Origin: Zingiber officinale
Taxonomy: Eukaryota > Streptophyta > Magnoliopsida > Zingiberales > Zingiberaceae
DNA: 64,000 bases
Assembly: GCF_018446385.1 (NCBI RefSeq)
Contig: NC_056001.1
Coordinates: 10,782,672-10,846,671 of the forward strand
Direction: 5' to 3'
Positions 51,392 through 62,137 of the stretch are shown here, one piece after another; positions within the stretch are counted from its first letter, which is position 1, and every line of letters starts with the position of its first letter. Under the pieces are notes generated by a model that searched no databases, was not told where the DNA came from, and saw only the letters and a list, made by a program, of their open reading frames with translations. The translations under genes and the position numbers were made by a program.

Positions 51392-52800
51392 TGTTGGTGC
51401 AGGAAGTACCAGACGATCGAACCTGTGTTTTGATTATGTCAAAGAGTCCAAAGTTAAGTTGTTTTGTGATCTAACAAGGTTGATTGCGCTTGAAGGAAAG
51501 TCCTAAATTGTCTTAGGCAAAAGTCCTAGTGGATTTTAGGCAGGTGGAAAACTCTAGAGGGTGGTAACCCTAGGTCCTAGGGGGCGGTAACTCTAGGTGA
51601 TAAAAAGTCTTAGTTGCGGTTAGGCAGGTGGAAACTCCTAGAGGGTGGTAACCCTAGGTGGAAAGTCTTGGCGGGTCGAGCGTTTTGGGCAAAATCCTAG
51701 AGTCGGGGACTCTAGGTGAAAATCCTGGTGGTTGCGGACTGGGTGGAAGTCTGGATGGGTCGTGGAGCGGACGCCCAACATGAAGATCTGAAGTCTCGGG
51801 CGCTCAGCAAAAGTCCAATTGATCTAGATGACCGGTCTGGCAACAAGTAACTTCTCCTGAGAGGAGTAGGTGAGGACGCGTTCCCAGCCGAGGGAACAGT
51901 AGGTGTCAGTTCGACCTATGATTTCCGGAGGAAATCCGAAGTCAGAACCGGACAGTCCAAAGGTTGTCAAGTTATTTATTTACATATTAATTGTTATTTG
52001 TCTAACTCTATTTTACAGAAAACTAACAAGTTTTGCAGGGTCGGACTTAGTCTTGATCGGTCGACTGAACGACCAGATCGATTGACTGAACGACCGGATC
52101 GGTCGACCAAACCAGTATAGCAGGATCAGATTTCTAGAGATCAGACCGGATTTGATCAAGAGATCGGTCGATGAAACCGAGGATAGATAGAGACTCAGTC
52201 GAGTCGGGTTGATCGAATCGGATGAGGTGAAGATCATCAGCAGATCGGTCGATCGAACGAAGGCGCTATCCGGAGAGGCTAATTTGGACAGAAGGCTGAG
52301 AGGATTCAGCAGGTTCGGTCAACCGAACTTGGTGATCAGTCGACCGATCCAGGTCGAGTCAAAACTTGATCCTGAGATCAGAGGATCTGGATCAGGTTTG
52401 AAGAGGCTATAAAAAGGGTCTTGGCCAGCAAAAATCAGACTACTTATGCTCCTGTGTGTTGCTCTGAAACGCTTCAACAACGCTCAACTGCTGCTCTGAC
52501 AATTGACGACTCTTTTACTCATCCTTATATTGTTTGTATACTTTGTTTAGTTTTGTACTTGTAATTACTTACTTGTAAAGAATTTCCAAGTTATTAGTGA
52601 TTGTCCACCGAAAGCGATCAACGATCGCGGACCTTGGAGTAGGAGTCGTCACAGGCTTCAAACCAAGCAAATAAAATTGTGTTAGCGATTGCTTTTGTGT
52701 TTTTCTTTATTCCGCTACATTCTTACTTTGTGTTTTTCGATAAATGAATCAATTAGTCACGAGTGTTATTCACCCCCTCTAGCACATCATCGATCCTACA
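51392..52800 (+). mobile_element. Solo LTR, about 1.4 kb, probable Ty1/copia (SIRE/Maximus-like)
   Basis: It starts TGTTGGTGCAGG and ends TTCACCCCCTCTAGCAC then ..GATCCTACA, a start and end typical of copia LTRs of the SIRE/Maximus group as I remember them. TATA motif CTATAAAAAGGG is near 52407. The satellite period resumes at 52840, 1410 bases later than expected, which confirms the insert size. The target duplication is not clear, so the insertion is probably old. No internal retroelement sequence is present, so it is a solo LTR left by recombination. Confidence 0.75.
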
Positions 52801-52930
52801 CTACCAACTTCCTCTCAATTTCAGTCTCAGTCGTTGATATCCTCCATGACTCAGATTCCAACATCTTGTCTCAGTCTTAACAACCAACATTCTTGCATCT
52901 CAGTCTAAGAGCCAGTATCTCATAGTCTCG
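52801..52930. repeat. Satellite-like array (right part)
   Basis: Continuation of the 149-bp array, with TCCTCCATGA at 52840 followed by the CTCAGTCTTAACAACC word seen in the left part. Confidence 0.75.
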
Positions 52931-53323
52931 ACCTAAGTCATTAACTTCATTTGTCCTCAAGACCACTCATCATCAACCCCACTTCCCTATCTTCAGATCA
53001 GACCTAAACCTTATACCTTTTGAGGGCCTACTGATAATGACCATGAATATTCCAAGGCATATGACGCTAGATGAATGGAGAAGAAGTTACTATAGGTTGT
53101 CAGAATTGTTCTTCTAGACGCTCTCCTTCAAACACGTGACATATCGTGAATAAAAAGAAACCTAACGACCGTTAGATCTAGTCTCCCCATCGGCTCATAC
53201 AATGATGACACTACGATTGACATAGGAATGCTTTATTGACAACTATATAAACACTTTCGAAAATAATGACAAGAGATCCCCAATTTTAAAATCCTACACT
53301 AGGTTTTCTCCTTCTCCTACATC
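52931..53323. other. Intergenic between satellite and solo LTR
   Basis: No gene recognised. The sequence continues on the other side of the solo LTR at 55728. Confidence 0.5.
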
Positions 53324-53328
53324 TACTT

Positions 53329-55722
53329 TGTAACGACCCAAATTTCCTTATTACAAGTCCTAATGGTGCTTATAAATATTTAGAAATGCTTTATAAATAT
53401 TCTAGAGATTTTTTAGAAATTTTTAGAGTATTTTTATGTAATTTTCGGAGTTTGTTTGATATTTTTACCAAAAGAAACAAGTTAGAGGTAAAAAGAGGTC
53501 GGGCCGAGGTTCGAATCGGAGACCTCTGGTTAAGCAAAGCCTTAAGTTGTTTCGGATGACCAAGAACCCAGCAGGGCCGTGCTGATCGAATAGATAGCGA
53601 AATTAATTTAAGCAATAGTAGTTAACAGAAATATTAGGTATTAAAAGGGATGAGTTACGAGAGGAATGAGATTTATTTTCGTGACCTAAACTTTTCTCTC
53701 CTCTCTCGCGTGTGACGACATCTCTGCTCGAGCGGAAACAAAGCCGGAACTAGGGTTCCTCTCCGGTGGCCGGCCAAGGTTCGATTCCGTGAGTTCTTCA
53801 CATCCTCACAATTCTCTCGTCGAGGAGAACCCGAGGGCACGAAGAAGAGGTCGAAACTTGCAATCTCCGAAACCCTAGAAGTCCTTTTTGTTCGGTTGTA
53901 AGTCCAAGAAGAAGGTAAGTGCTTCTCACCTGCAGTAGGAGTAGTTTCGGACCTTGTTTCTTCTTGATTTCGAAGCATGCTGTAAAGATTGGTGTTTTGT
54001 AGCTTGCTGCCGTGAGTCTCATGAAGAAAACGAAAAGGAATTGTTTAGATTGGGCATGTGGTTTAGCATTCCAGTTTGTTTAAGTTTTCGTTATGGATCT
54101 TTTGTTATTAGTTTTCTTATACATGAAATTTTGGATTCATTGTATGTAGTATAGTATTTCTGCCACAGATTACCTGTTAAATCCGAACTAGAACAGCCAT
54201 GAATTTCATATCCGCTTTAAAACTTGTTGTTGATTTGCTTAGTATGAATGATCTTCTTTTGGCTTTCGGATTATGTTGTAAAGAATTGTGATTGCTAGGG
54301 ATTTTAGAATAGATCCGAGATTTGCTTTCTCCTAGCATTCCTGCTGTAGCATGCTGAAGGATTTCTGTTGCTATGTAAAGATATAAGCTTTGAACAAGTT
54401 TTACATGGGTTTTGTTTAAAATTCCAGCAAGCTTCACATAGGCTTTAATTCCAACAAGTTTCAATTTTGTTTTGTGCTGTAAAAGGGGCACGAACAACCC
54501 CTTTAGAGCTTATAGTGCAGATTTTTGTTAAGCTTATAGTGCAGATTTTTATTAAGCTTACAGTGCAGATTTTGTTAAGTATCATGGTGCAGATTTTTGT
54601 TAAGTATCATAGTGCAGATTTTGTTAAGTATTACAGTTTTAGAATTGTTTAAGCGTGGCAGTTTTAGAATTTGTTTAAGTATTGCAGTTTTGTATGAGGC
54701 AGTCTTTTATTATAAGTATTAACAAGTAATAAGTATTTTATTTGAGAATGCTAGTACCCGACTTCCGAGGTTGTCGTTAAACAAATCCAGGTGACCGGTT
54801 CCGAGGTCTCGGCCCTGGTAAGACCAAGGTCTTTACCCTCGTAGGACTGGTGGCTCGCTACCTTAGTTTCTATTAGGGAGCGCGCAATGGTACTAAGCCT
54901 GGGCCCAAGAGATTAATATTTTGAAGTATAAAAGTATAAGTTTTGAACAAGTGAAATAAGCTTCACATAAGTTTAAAAATCAGCAAGCTTAGCTGTTTTA
55001 TTCTTACATGTTTAGATTTTCTTATTGCTATTAGATGAGCATGAGCAGCTTTACATGTTTAGCATTTCAGTTTGTTTTGATTTCCTTGCTAATAGATGAG
55101 CATGAGTAGTGTTCTTGTTAAAGCATTCAGTTCTTAGATCTTTTCCTGTTCATATGCATATCCGAGTTTTGTGAGTTAGATAGCGTTTACTAAGCATTCT
55201 GCTTATAGTTGCATTTTCCTCTTACTGCAGATAAAGGGAAAGGAAATCTATAGTGAAGGAAGGCGACAAGGAGATGTGAGATGGATGTGTGATGTTTGGA
55301 CTATGGAAGCCTTGGGACCTTGCTTAAGAATTCATTAAGATTTTGTATTTAGACTGTTGGGATTATTCTTTCATGTTGCTGGATTTGTTCATTGAATAAT
55401 TTAAGTTTTAGAATTCTTCATTTTATTTGCTATGCACATTAGTTCCGCTATCTGAGTTGTATTATTGTTGCATGCATGTTCAGATTAATATATAGTTTTA
55501 GCATGTTCAGATTAATATATATAGTTTTAGTTGAGAACAAATAATTGAGTAGAATGTTGAGATGAGTTATTTATGTTTCCAATTGTTACTTATGGTATCC
55601 TTTGAGTTTTTGAAAGTTTTAAGTATTGGTATTTACATGTGAGCAACACTAGTTAAGAAAAGTTAATAGAACAGTAACATCTCACTTTCATATACTAATT
55701 AAGGGGAGGGTGGGTTGTTACA
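53329..55722 (+). mobile_element. Solo LTR, 2.39 kb, probable Ty3/gypsy (Del/Tekay-like)
   Basis: It starts TGTAACGACCCAAATTTCC and ends GGGTGGGTTGTTACA, an imperfect inverted repeat of the kind seen at gypsy LTR ends. Perfect 5-bp duplications TACTT are at 53324-53328 and 55723-55727. It contains a CT-rich leader-like zone (53690-53930) with a donor-like AAGGTAAGTG at about 53912, and a short tandem array of TTAAGCTTATAGTGCAGATT-type units at about 54505-54690. Internal coding parts are absent. Orientation is assumed from the leader-like part. Strand and lineage are inferences. Confidence 0.8.
54505..54690. repeat. Short tandem array inside the gypsy solo LTR
   Basis: Seven or so degenerate 22-28 bp units with the core AGTGCAGATTTTTGTTAAG, grading into CAGTTTTAGAATTGTTTAAG. 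Confidence 0.75.
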
Positions 55723-55727
55723 TACTT

Positions 55728-58700
55728 TGTCTTATATATCACCTTAAGTAAATCTTAATTTGAACATCAGAATGACCTACCGATACTCTTTGATATCGAT
55801 CTAATTCTCTTTTGGAGTAAATTTTAGACTCCTTCATCTTAGTCACTGACGATCTCTAAATAAAGTACATGTCAGTACGTTTATTAACCGATGACTTGAC
55901 CATCAACAATATTTGACCGAAATAGTTGGATTAAAACTGGAGTTCATTTTCCATCCATTTTTCCATTAACTTTTCCAACGACACATGACCCTCACTTATC
56001 AGTCAACTGGGAAAGATTGCGTCTCCTTTAGGCAGCTTTCTACCTACCTCAAATAAGTTTCACTTCTCCTCCTCCAATGAGATGCTAAAGAGTTGGATTC
56101 CTGCTGCCAACATTTTCCAAGGTTCTGTACGTGTGGAACATCTGTTGGGCCATTAATCACGCTAGAGTAGAACTAAAGTTTTACACCATCCGTGTGACAT
56201 TACTACAAAGTTGACAATATCTGAAGAAAACTGTTCTTCTTCTACTGTATCAGGACGACACAGCAACACTCACTTACCCCCAAGATATTAATTCATTTCG
56301 TTCAGTGCTACCAGCAATTATACAATTCACCATCATCTCAGAATGACTTGTGCAGGCAAAATAAAAGTCAACCCTCCCCAACTAAAGATCTATATATCTA
56401 AACAACCTTCTGAAGTGAACACACTGCCATATTAGATATTTATGGCGATGAAAGTTCATTGATATGATATGCAACAGGCCTTAGCATGATGAAGTACTAA
56501 AGGATTGGGGGAGAGTGATGCACTGAGTCTAGTGTTTCTTGCAATAGGAGATTGGGCCATAAAAAAAGTGCAAAGGATGAGGATAATGATAAAAAATTTG
56601 TGAGATGCTGGTGAAAGTAGGCAAATCCGAGAGGAACACACGTCCTTCATGCTTCAATAACTCATCACCTTACAGTTCCTACCAATTGCAGTCAACCTTT
56701 TGAATTCTGTTTACAATATTCTCACTTCATCATATATGTTTTGCCACTTGGATCATCATTGCCGCCATCATTGAATCACACAAAAGCGAATCTGTAGTTT
56801 AAGAAAATTAAAGAAGCGATCGCGTGTGGAGTGGAGCAATCTAAGAGGCAGTAGCTAGTGAGGTCGCCGATCGAAGGAGAAGAAATTGCAATTGCTCAAG
56901 GACCTGCCATTTGAAAACTAATCTTGGTAGCTTACTGCTTACAAACCTCCATACTTTTGGACACATGTATATAAAACCTCTCATAAACAAACTTTAAGCT
57001 GGTATTTAAAGAAATTAATTGAGGACTTGGGAGCACTGGTGGCATGCTCAAGCACCTCAAGATCACATTTATGTTCTGATTAGGACACATGCATGTACTA
57101 GACATGAAAGCACCTGCTGATTCGTAAAAGTGGAGATTAACGCAGTAAAGAAAGCGTAGTGCATGAGGCACGAGAAGGATATATATCTGTTCTTGTACAC
57201 TTTTGCTTTGCTTTCTCCATTGACAAGAGTTGAACAGTGAAAGAAAAGGAGGATGAGAAAGAGGCAACTTCTTCATACTGGTGCAATCATTTCATATTAA
57301 AACTAGCAAGCTTATCATGACCTTTGCCTACTTGTGCCACAACATTCTTCATTAGAGAAATCACTTCTCTCTCAAAAGGATATGATGCTTGATCGGTCTT
57401 CTACTTGCATGCGCATGCCATAAGGGAGAGTTAGAGAGCAAAACATTCACGTCATGTGACAAGATGGGAGACATTTTCTCAGATTTGATTTTGTTTTATG
57501 TAGTTCTCGCAATTGATGTTTTGCATATGTTACCTCTGAAGAGTAAAGTTGCTCATGCACATCCCTTTTTCACTTCATTATAAAACAAGCTTATCATGTC
57601 TGTATTATACTCTTAATCATAAATTCATCCAAAGGTTATTGTCGTGATGCAAATTCCATTTGAGAAAAATACTTTATTTTCCTGATTGTAAACCATTTAT
57701 GGTGTGGATGAGGTCCCTTCCTGCCACACGATGTGTGCCTGTTTTAATCTCGGCCGTTAATCCTGTGATCTATAAAGTTGATCAACGCCTAGAGCATTTA
57801 GGCCTTCAACTTCGTAGTCTTAACCTACCAGTTTGGTATGTGTTGCATCAAAACAGTTGGCATGAACACTAGCTTCTTTTATATTATTTAATTAAATATT
57901 TTGACTTAAACACCGATTACTAAATGCTATGCTCTAATACAATACTTGTCCAAATTGAATATGAATGTATAACTCATACCTTGCTTTGAATGTACAGTCT
58001 TAATATCAACAATGATTACTATTCTTATGCTAAATATTGGACTAGTCCTATACATCCTGACCGATTAGCAAGCTAATTAATATCAAGATCCAAATCATTA
58101 CACTTGACGACTAATTACATGTACATGACAACACCCACGCGGATTTGAAGTCAAAATAATGAAAACAATACTTGTCCACGTAGAGAAGTTTTTGAGTCAA
58201 ACAAGATTCATCTCGTAAGAATATTGACTATCAAAAGTGTTCACGAGTCAAAGCAAATAGCAGACACAAACATATTATATTTTGCCCATGAAATTCTTTT
58301 AATTATATTCTCCTCCTTTTTTAGTTACTATCTTGGTTTGAACTGAGAACAGGATTGTGGGCTTCAGCGAAGGAGCTTGTTTGTCTGTTTAAGCCTAAAT
58401 TTTCATTTATAATTAATTAAGCGGAGAAAGTTCGTCCTTCTAGAATGCTAATAAAATTAATAAATCCACTCACATAGTCACGTTTTCTTGTACTAATTTT
58501 AGTTTAACTCTATTTATGTTAGAGAGGATGTAATTAAAAAAGTGAAACATTTTATTTTATTAATCCAGATGTCTCTTATAATCCGTCCTCATGTTATATA
58601 AATGGAGGCAAATAACGATCAATTTATAGCTGATCATTAAGTGACTAGAGGGGGAGGAGTTATTTTTTTGAGAGCATGCGTCAATTAGGAATTGATTCAT

Positions 58701-59115
58701 GTTCCATTGCAATAAATTTGCTATCCTTTAACAACCTAGGCACCCGTGAAGGCAAGTATTTCTTTTTCAATATATCTTGAAGTGGTTCTGGTTGGTGATT
58801 ACTATTGTAATTCCATTGATGAGCCCTTTGTGTTAAATTATATCAATTGTATCTTTCCATTGAATTCTTTAAAATATATATTATTTAAAATAGTTACATC
58901 GGCTAAATTTTATTTTTATTGCATTAATTAATTTTAATTGTTCTTCTTGAGTGTTCCTTTTAACTATGGGTGAATTTTTTAGTACCCTTAATTTGTTTAG
59001 ACCATGTTTAATCACAATATGAAAGAATAGGAGAAGAGCCCCGGGATATTGAAGGGTGGATGAATATACCTGGATTGAGAAAAGAGAGAGAGAAAAAATT
59101 ATCAAATAAATTTTC
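55728..59115. other. Intergenic, 3.4 kb, no gene recognised
   Basis: Short frames such as 56932-57276 (minus) and 57660-57872 (plus) have no family resemblance. I saw no tRNA or terminal repeats. Confidence 0.5.
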
Positions 59116-59136
59116 ACTAAGATGAATCAGAAAAAT

Positions 59137-59275
59137 TATGACAAAAGGCGAATACGTTCGCCCCAGCGCCTCCGTCAACACGTCCCAATATTAACACGGA
59201 GGAGGTAAATCACGGACGACTACTAATATTTAGAATAATGACTAGCACATAAAAAAGGTATTTTTAACCTCGGCT
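59137..59275 (-). mobile_element. SINE, 5'-truncated copy (139 bp)
   Basis: Same family as 35824-36034, sharing on the minus strand the body CGTGATTTACCTCCTCCGTG, GGCGCTGGGGCGAACGTATT and the end CGCCTTTT. The tRNA-like head is missing, as expected of 5' truncation. A 21-bp perfect target duplication is at 59116-59136 and 59276-59296. Confidence 0.82.
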
Positions 59276-59296
59276 ACTAAGATGAATCAGAAAAAT

Positions 59297-60029
59297 GATC
59301 TATAAATGCTGTGTTCTTATTTCCTTTAATTTCCTCTCCATTTTACAGGGATACACACATCCTTAATGACTAAAGTTTTGGTATAAGTTGTCATTCTATT
59401 TGATGCCAATTCATATGTCCTTTGAAAGCTGTGTTTGAGCACCTACCTTCTAGGTGTCGTCTAATATAATTCTAATCCCTGGTCACCTAACTTCTCTTTC
59501 TAATAGCCCATATTCCACACTTCTGAAAGTCAACAATCTTACTCATCAGCTGTTTGACTTACAACCTCAGAATGTCAACCACAAATTAAAATAGATAATA
59601 AATTCGATAACTAAATACCAAAGCATCAATTTGTCTCGTCACACAAGGTCATAATCTATTCTATTCCCCATCCCATTCGGCAAACAAGACAAGTAGGCAT
59701 CCACGTCAATCATTGACCTTTGCCTCTTCCCCCAAATCCAAAACAATCACTTCATGTTCTCCTACAAATACAAACAAAATTCTCATAATTCCCAAACTCC
59801 ACTTGGAAGAATGAAGACAAAGCAAAGTCAAAGTTCACGTCTTCAGTACTCTGTTTGGCCTGGCCTTGCTAATTATATAATGCCCCTACTTTAAGGCTTT
59901 AATTAGCTTAAACTAATCTCGTTACATCACATGCTGCTTTGACGCCGCCCTCTATAAAACCCCGCAATCATCCATAGCAACTAATTCACAGAAGAGTGAG
60001 TAATTTAGCTCCAAAGCATTCACACAGTG
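59297..60029. promoter_or_regulatory. MYB upstream region with TATA box
   Basis: TATAAA at 59953-59958 lies 72 bases before the MYB ATG, within CCCTCTATAAAACCCCGC. The rest is AT-rich with no gene. Confidence 0.55.
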
Positions 60030-60969
60030 ATGGATTTCGATGCAAGAGCTGGTAGTAACTCTGATGCTGAGATGGAGCTGAGGAAAGGTCCATGGACGGT
60101 GGAAGAAGACCTCTTGTTGGCGAACTACGTCTCTGTGCATGGCGAGGGCCGATGGGATTCTGTAGCCAAATGCTCAGGTTTCTACTCCATTTGCTTAGTT
60201 TCCATTAAGTTTCTAAGATTCGTGCAGAAATCTTAACTAGAGATGTGGAATAACAGGGCTGAGAAGGACCGGGAAGAGTTGCCGGCTCCGGTGGCTGAAC
60301 TACCTCCGCCCGGACGTCCGACGGGGTAACATCACTCCGGAAGAGCAACTCCTCATTCTCGAGCTCCACTCTCGTTGGGGAAACCGGTGAGTAGTAGATG
60401 AACAAAGAGACGAGATTCATATAACCGATCATGAGTAATTTAAAATATGGCATGGTAGATGGTCAAAGATAGCGCAGTTGTTGCCGGGGAGGACGGACAA
60501 CGAGATCAAGAACTACTGGAGGACGCGAGTGCAGAAGCACGCGAAGCAGCTGCGGTGCGACGTCAACAGCAAGCGGTTCAAGGACATGGTGAAGTACATG
60601 TGGATGCCCCGTCTGGTGGAGAGAATTCAGGCCGCTTCCGGCGGCCGTTGCGAAGCCTCCGTGCAACAGACCGCGTGGCCAGCGGAGGAAGGCACGAGTC
60701 TTGTACCTGTGGCAGACACGGCCAGCAAATCGAACACGGTCAATTTGTCGTCGGAGTCGTCCGATGCGGCCTCGGCGTCTAATTACTTTACCGGCGGCGT
60801 CGAAGTCGACGCCGCGTGGTTTCGGGATACTGCGGCTGCGGAGCTGAGTGAAGAAGGATGGATAGAGTCGCTGCGGAGTCCGGGAATCTGCGATAACTTT
60901 TGGTCGCAGGATTTGGAGCAGAGCGGGTGGGAGGAGTGCTGCCTGTGGAACATGGAGCAGGGGCTTTAG
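60030..60969 (+). CDS. R2R3-MYB transcription factor, subgroup 20
   Basis: DNA-binding regulator; subgroup 20 (MYB2, MYB62, MYB78, MYB108, MYB112, MYB116) acts in stress, hormone and anther or senescence programmes. Exons 60030-60177, 60257-60386 and 60459-60969 give 262 residues. R2 tryptophans are W22, W42 and W62; R3 has I75, W94 and W113, the usual plant pattern. The subgroup motif [13 protein letters not shown] follows the R3 repeat. The two introns sit at the conserved R2 (phase 1) and R3 (phase 2) positions. The C-terminus is serine/acidic with [18 protein letters not shown], a likely activation region. Complete and typical. The exact orthologue is not settled. Confidence 0.92.
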
Positions 60970-61650
60970 CAGACATGAAGAACAGAGCTAGCCAAAACTA
61001 TGTAAAATGGAACTTTTGCTGTAACTTTCTTCTTGATGACTACTGAAGTTCGTAATTTCATCTGATTCTTTGAGCAAATTGTAGCGCTTAAACTGTTAAT
61101 TTCAGATCTAATTGTAATTTAAAACTGCTATTAGATTCTATTATAGATCATTTGTCCATGAATATCATATATAGCAGTCCATGTCTCAATGTTTACTGAA
61201 GAAAAAGACCTTTTAAATTCGTGTCACGCCGTACAAAATTAATCGTATTTTCAAGCAATAATTCCATAATAATGGCTACCGTTCCCATGCCTCTTTAGAA
61301 TGCCACAATTCAAGTGATGATTCCGGATACTCACACTGTTCCTTATCACTCATCTCGTTCTCAAAGGAAAAAAAAGGAGATATTTTGTGGAGTCTACAGG
61401 GTAGAAGCTTTCTAGATAAATAGAAGTAGAAGTAGGACTGAAGTTAGAGGAGATATGAGATATTTTGTCTGTTCTACTATTTTGTTTGGGTAGATTATAA
61501 TGACATTGCACAATTGATGATATGACCAATCGTAGAGTTGACTCGGACATAATTACAAATGACTTTTTGTATTTTGCAAATATTATTTAAAAAAGCAAAA
61601 TTATAAACAAAATGTCGAATAGATGTGAACTAAGCAGGCAGCGGCCTTCA
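60970..61650. other. Intergenic between the MYB and IGR-motif genes
   Basis: No gene is seen; it holds the MYB 3' UTR side and AT-rich DNA. Confidence 0.6.
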
Positions 61651-61659
61651 CATTTTGAA

Positions 61660-61676
61660 GGCCCAATCTAGGCCCA
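61660..61676 (+). promoter_or_regulatory. Two GGCCCA (site II) elements
   Basis: GGCCCA at 61660-61665 and 61671-61676 lie about 100 bases upstream of the ATG at 61777. Such TGGGCC/T pairs are common in plant genes for ribosomal and mitochondrial proteins and bind TCP factors, which fits the gene that follows. Confidence 0.6.
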
Positions 61677-61776
61677 GGTTACACGGAGCCGAGTTTCTTG
61701 GGTTAAAACCTTTGAACTTTAAACCCAGGCACATCGTCCGGTTCGTTCGTACTCACACGGGATCGGCAGTGGGAGG

Positions 61777-62137
61777 ATGGCGCTGGCGGCGAAATGCTGG
61801 ATGCGACTCATCGCCGGTGGTGGAGGCGCTGCTCGAGCCTTCTCTCCGCCGCCGCTCCTCCCTAGGATTGCCAGTGTCAGATCATACCATGCGCCCATTT
61901 ACGAAGGTACGGTAAGGTTAGGGTTTTGAGTTCGACGAGGAACTTAGACGATCGTTTAATCATGGGCTCGAGGGTATTGGTTTCTCAGTGAAGGTGGGGA
62001 TTCCGGAGTTCTTGAAGGGGGTGGGAAACGGAGTGGAAGCGCACGCCGCGAAGCTGGAATCAGAGATCGGAGATTTCCAGAAGCTTCTCGTCACGCGAAC
62101 CCTTCGCCTCAAGAAACTCGGCATTCCCTGCAAACAT
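61777..62137 (+). CDS. IGR-motif (mS41-type) mitochondrial ribosomal protein, first two exons, partial
   Basis: Exons 61777-61906 and 61989-62137 join in phase to 93 codons. The start MALAAKCWMRLIAGGGGAAR with later arginines and RSYHAPIY looks like a mitochondrial presequence. The rest, VGIPEFLKGVGNGVEAHAAK then TRTLRLKKLGIPCKH, matches the IGR motif (Pfam PF09597) of small mitoribosomal subunit proteins related to yeast mS41, with the usual continuation RKLIL expected next. A donor CAT|GTGAATG ends exon 2. I could not find the following exon before 64000, so the next intron is over 1.8 kb or the gene runs out of the window. Confidence 0.75.

Noticed and set aside
53505-53530. tRNA-like GGTTCGAATCGG in the gypsy solo LTR
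   Set aside because: Part of the LTR; no A-box or stems at the right spacing.
57660-57872. 70-codon frame in the 55.7-59.1 kb gap
   Set aside because: Short, with no motif, promoter or splice context.
60459-60782. Plus-strand frames in the MYB third exon other than the MYB frame
   Set aside because: The MYB frame continues the R3 repeat and subgroup motif; the others are shadows.
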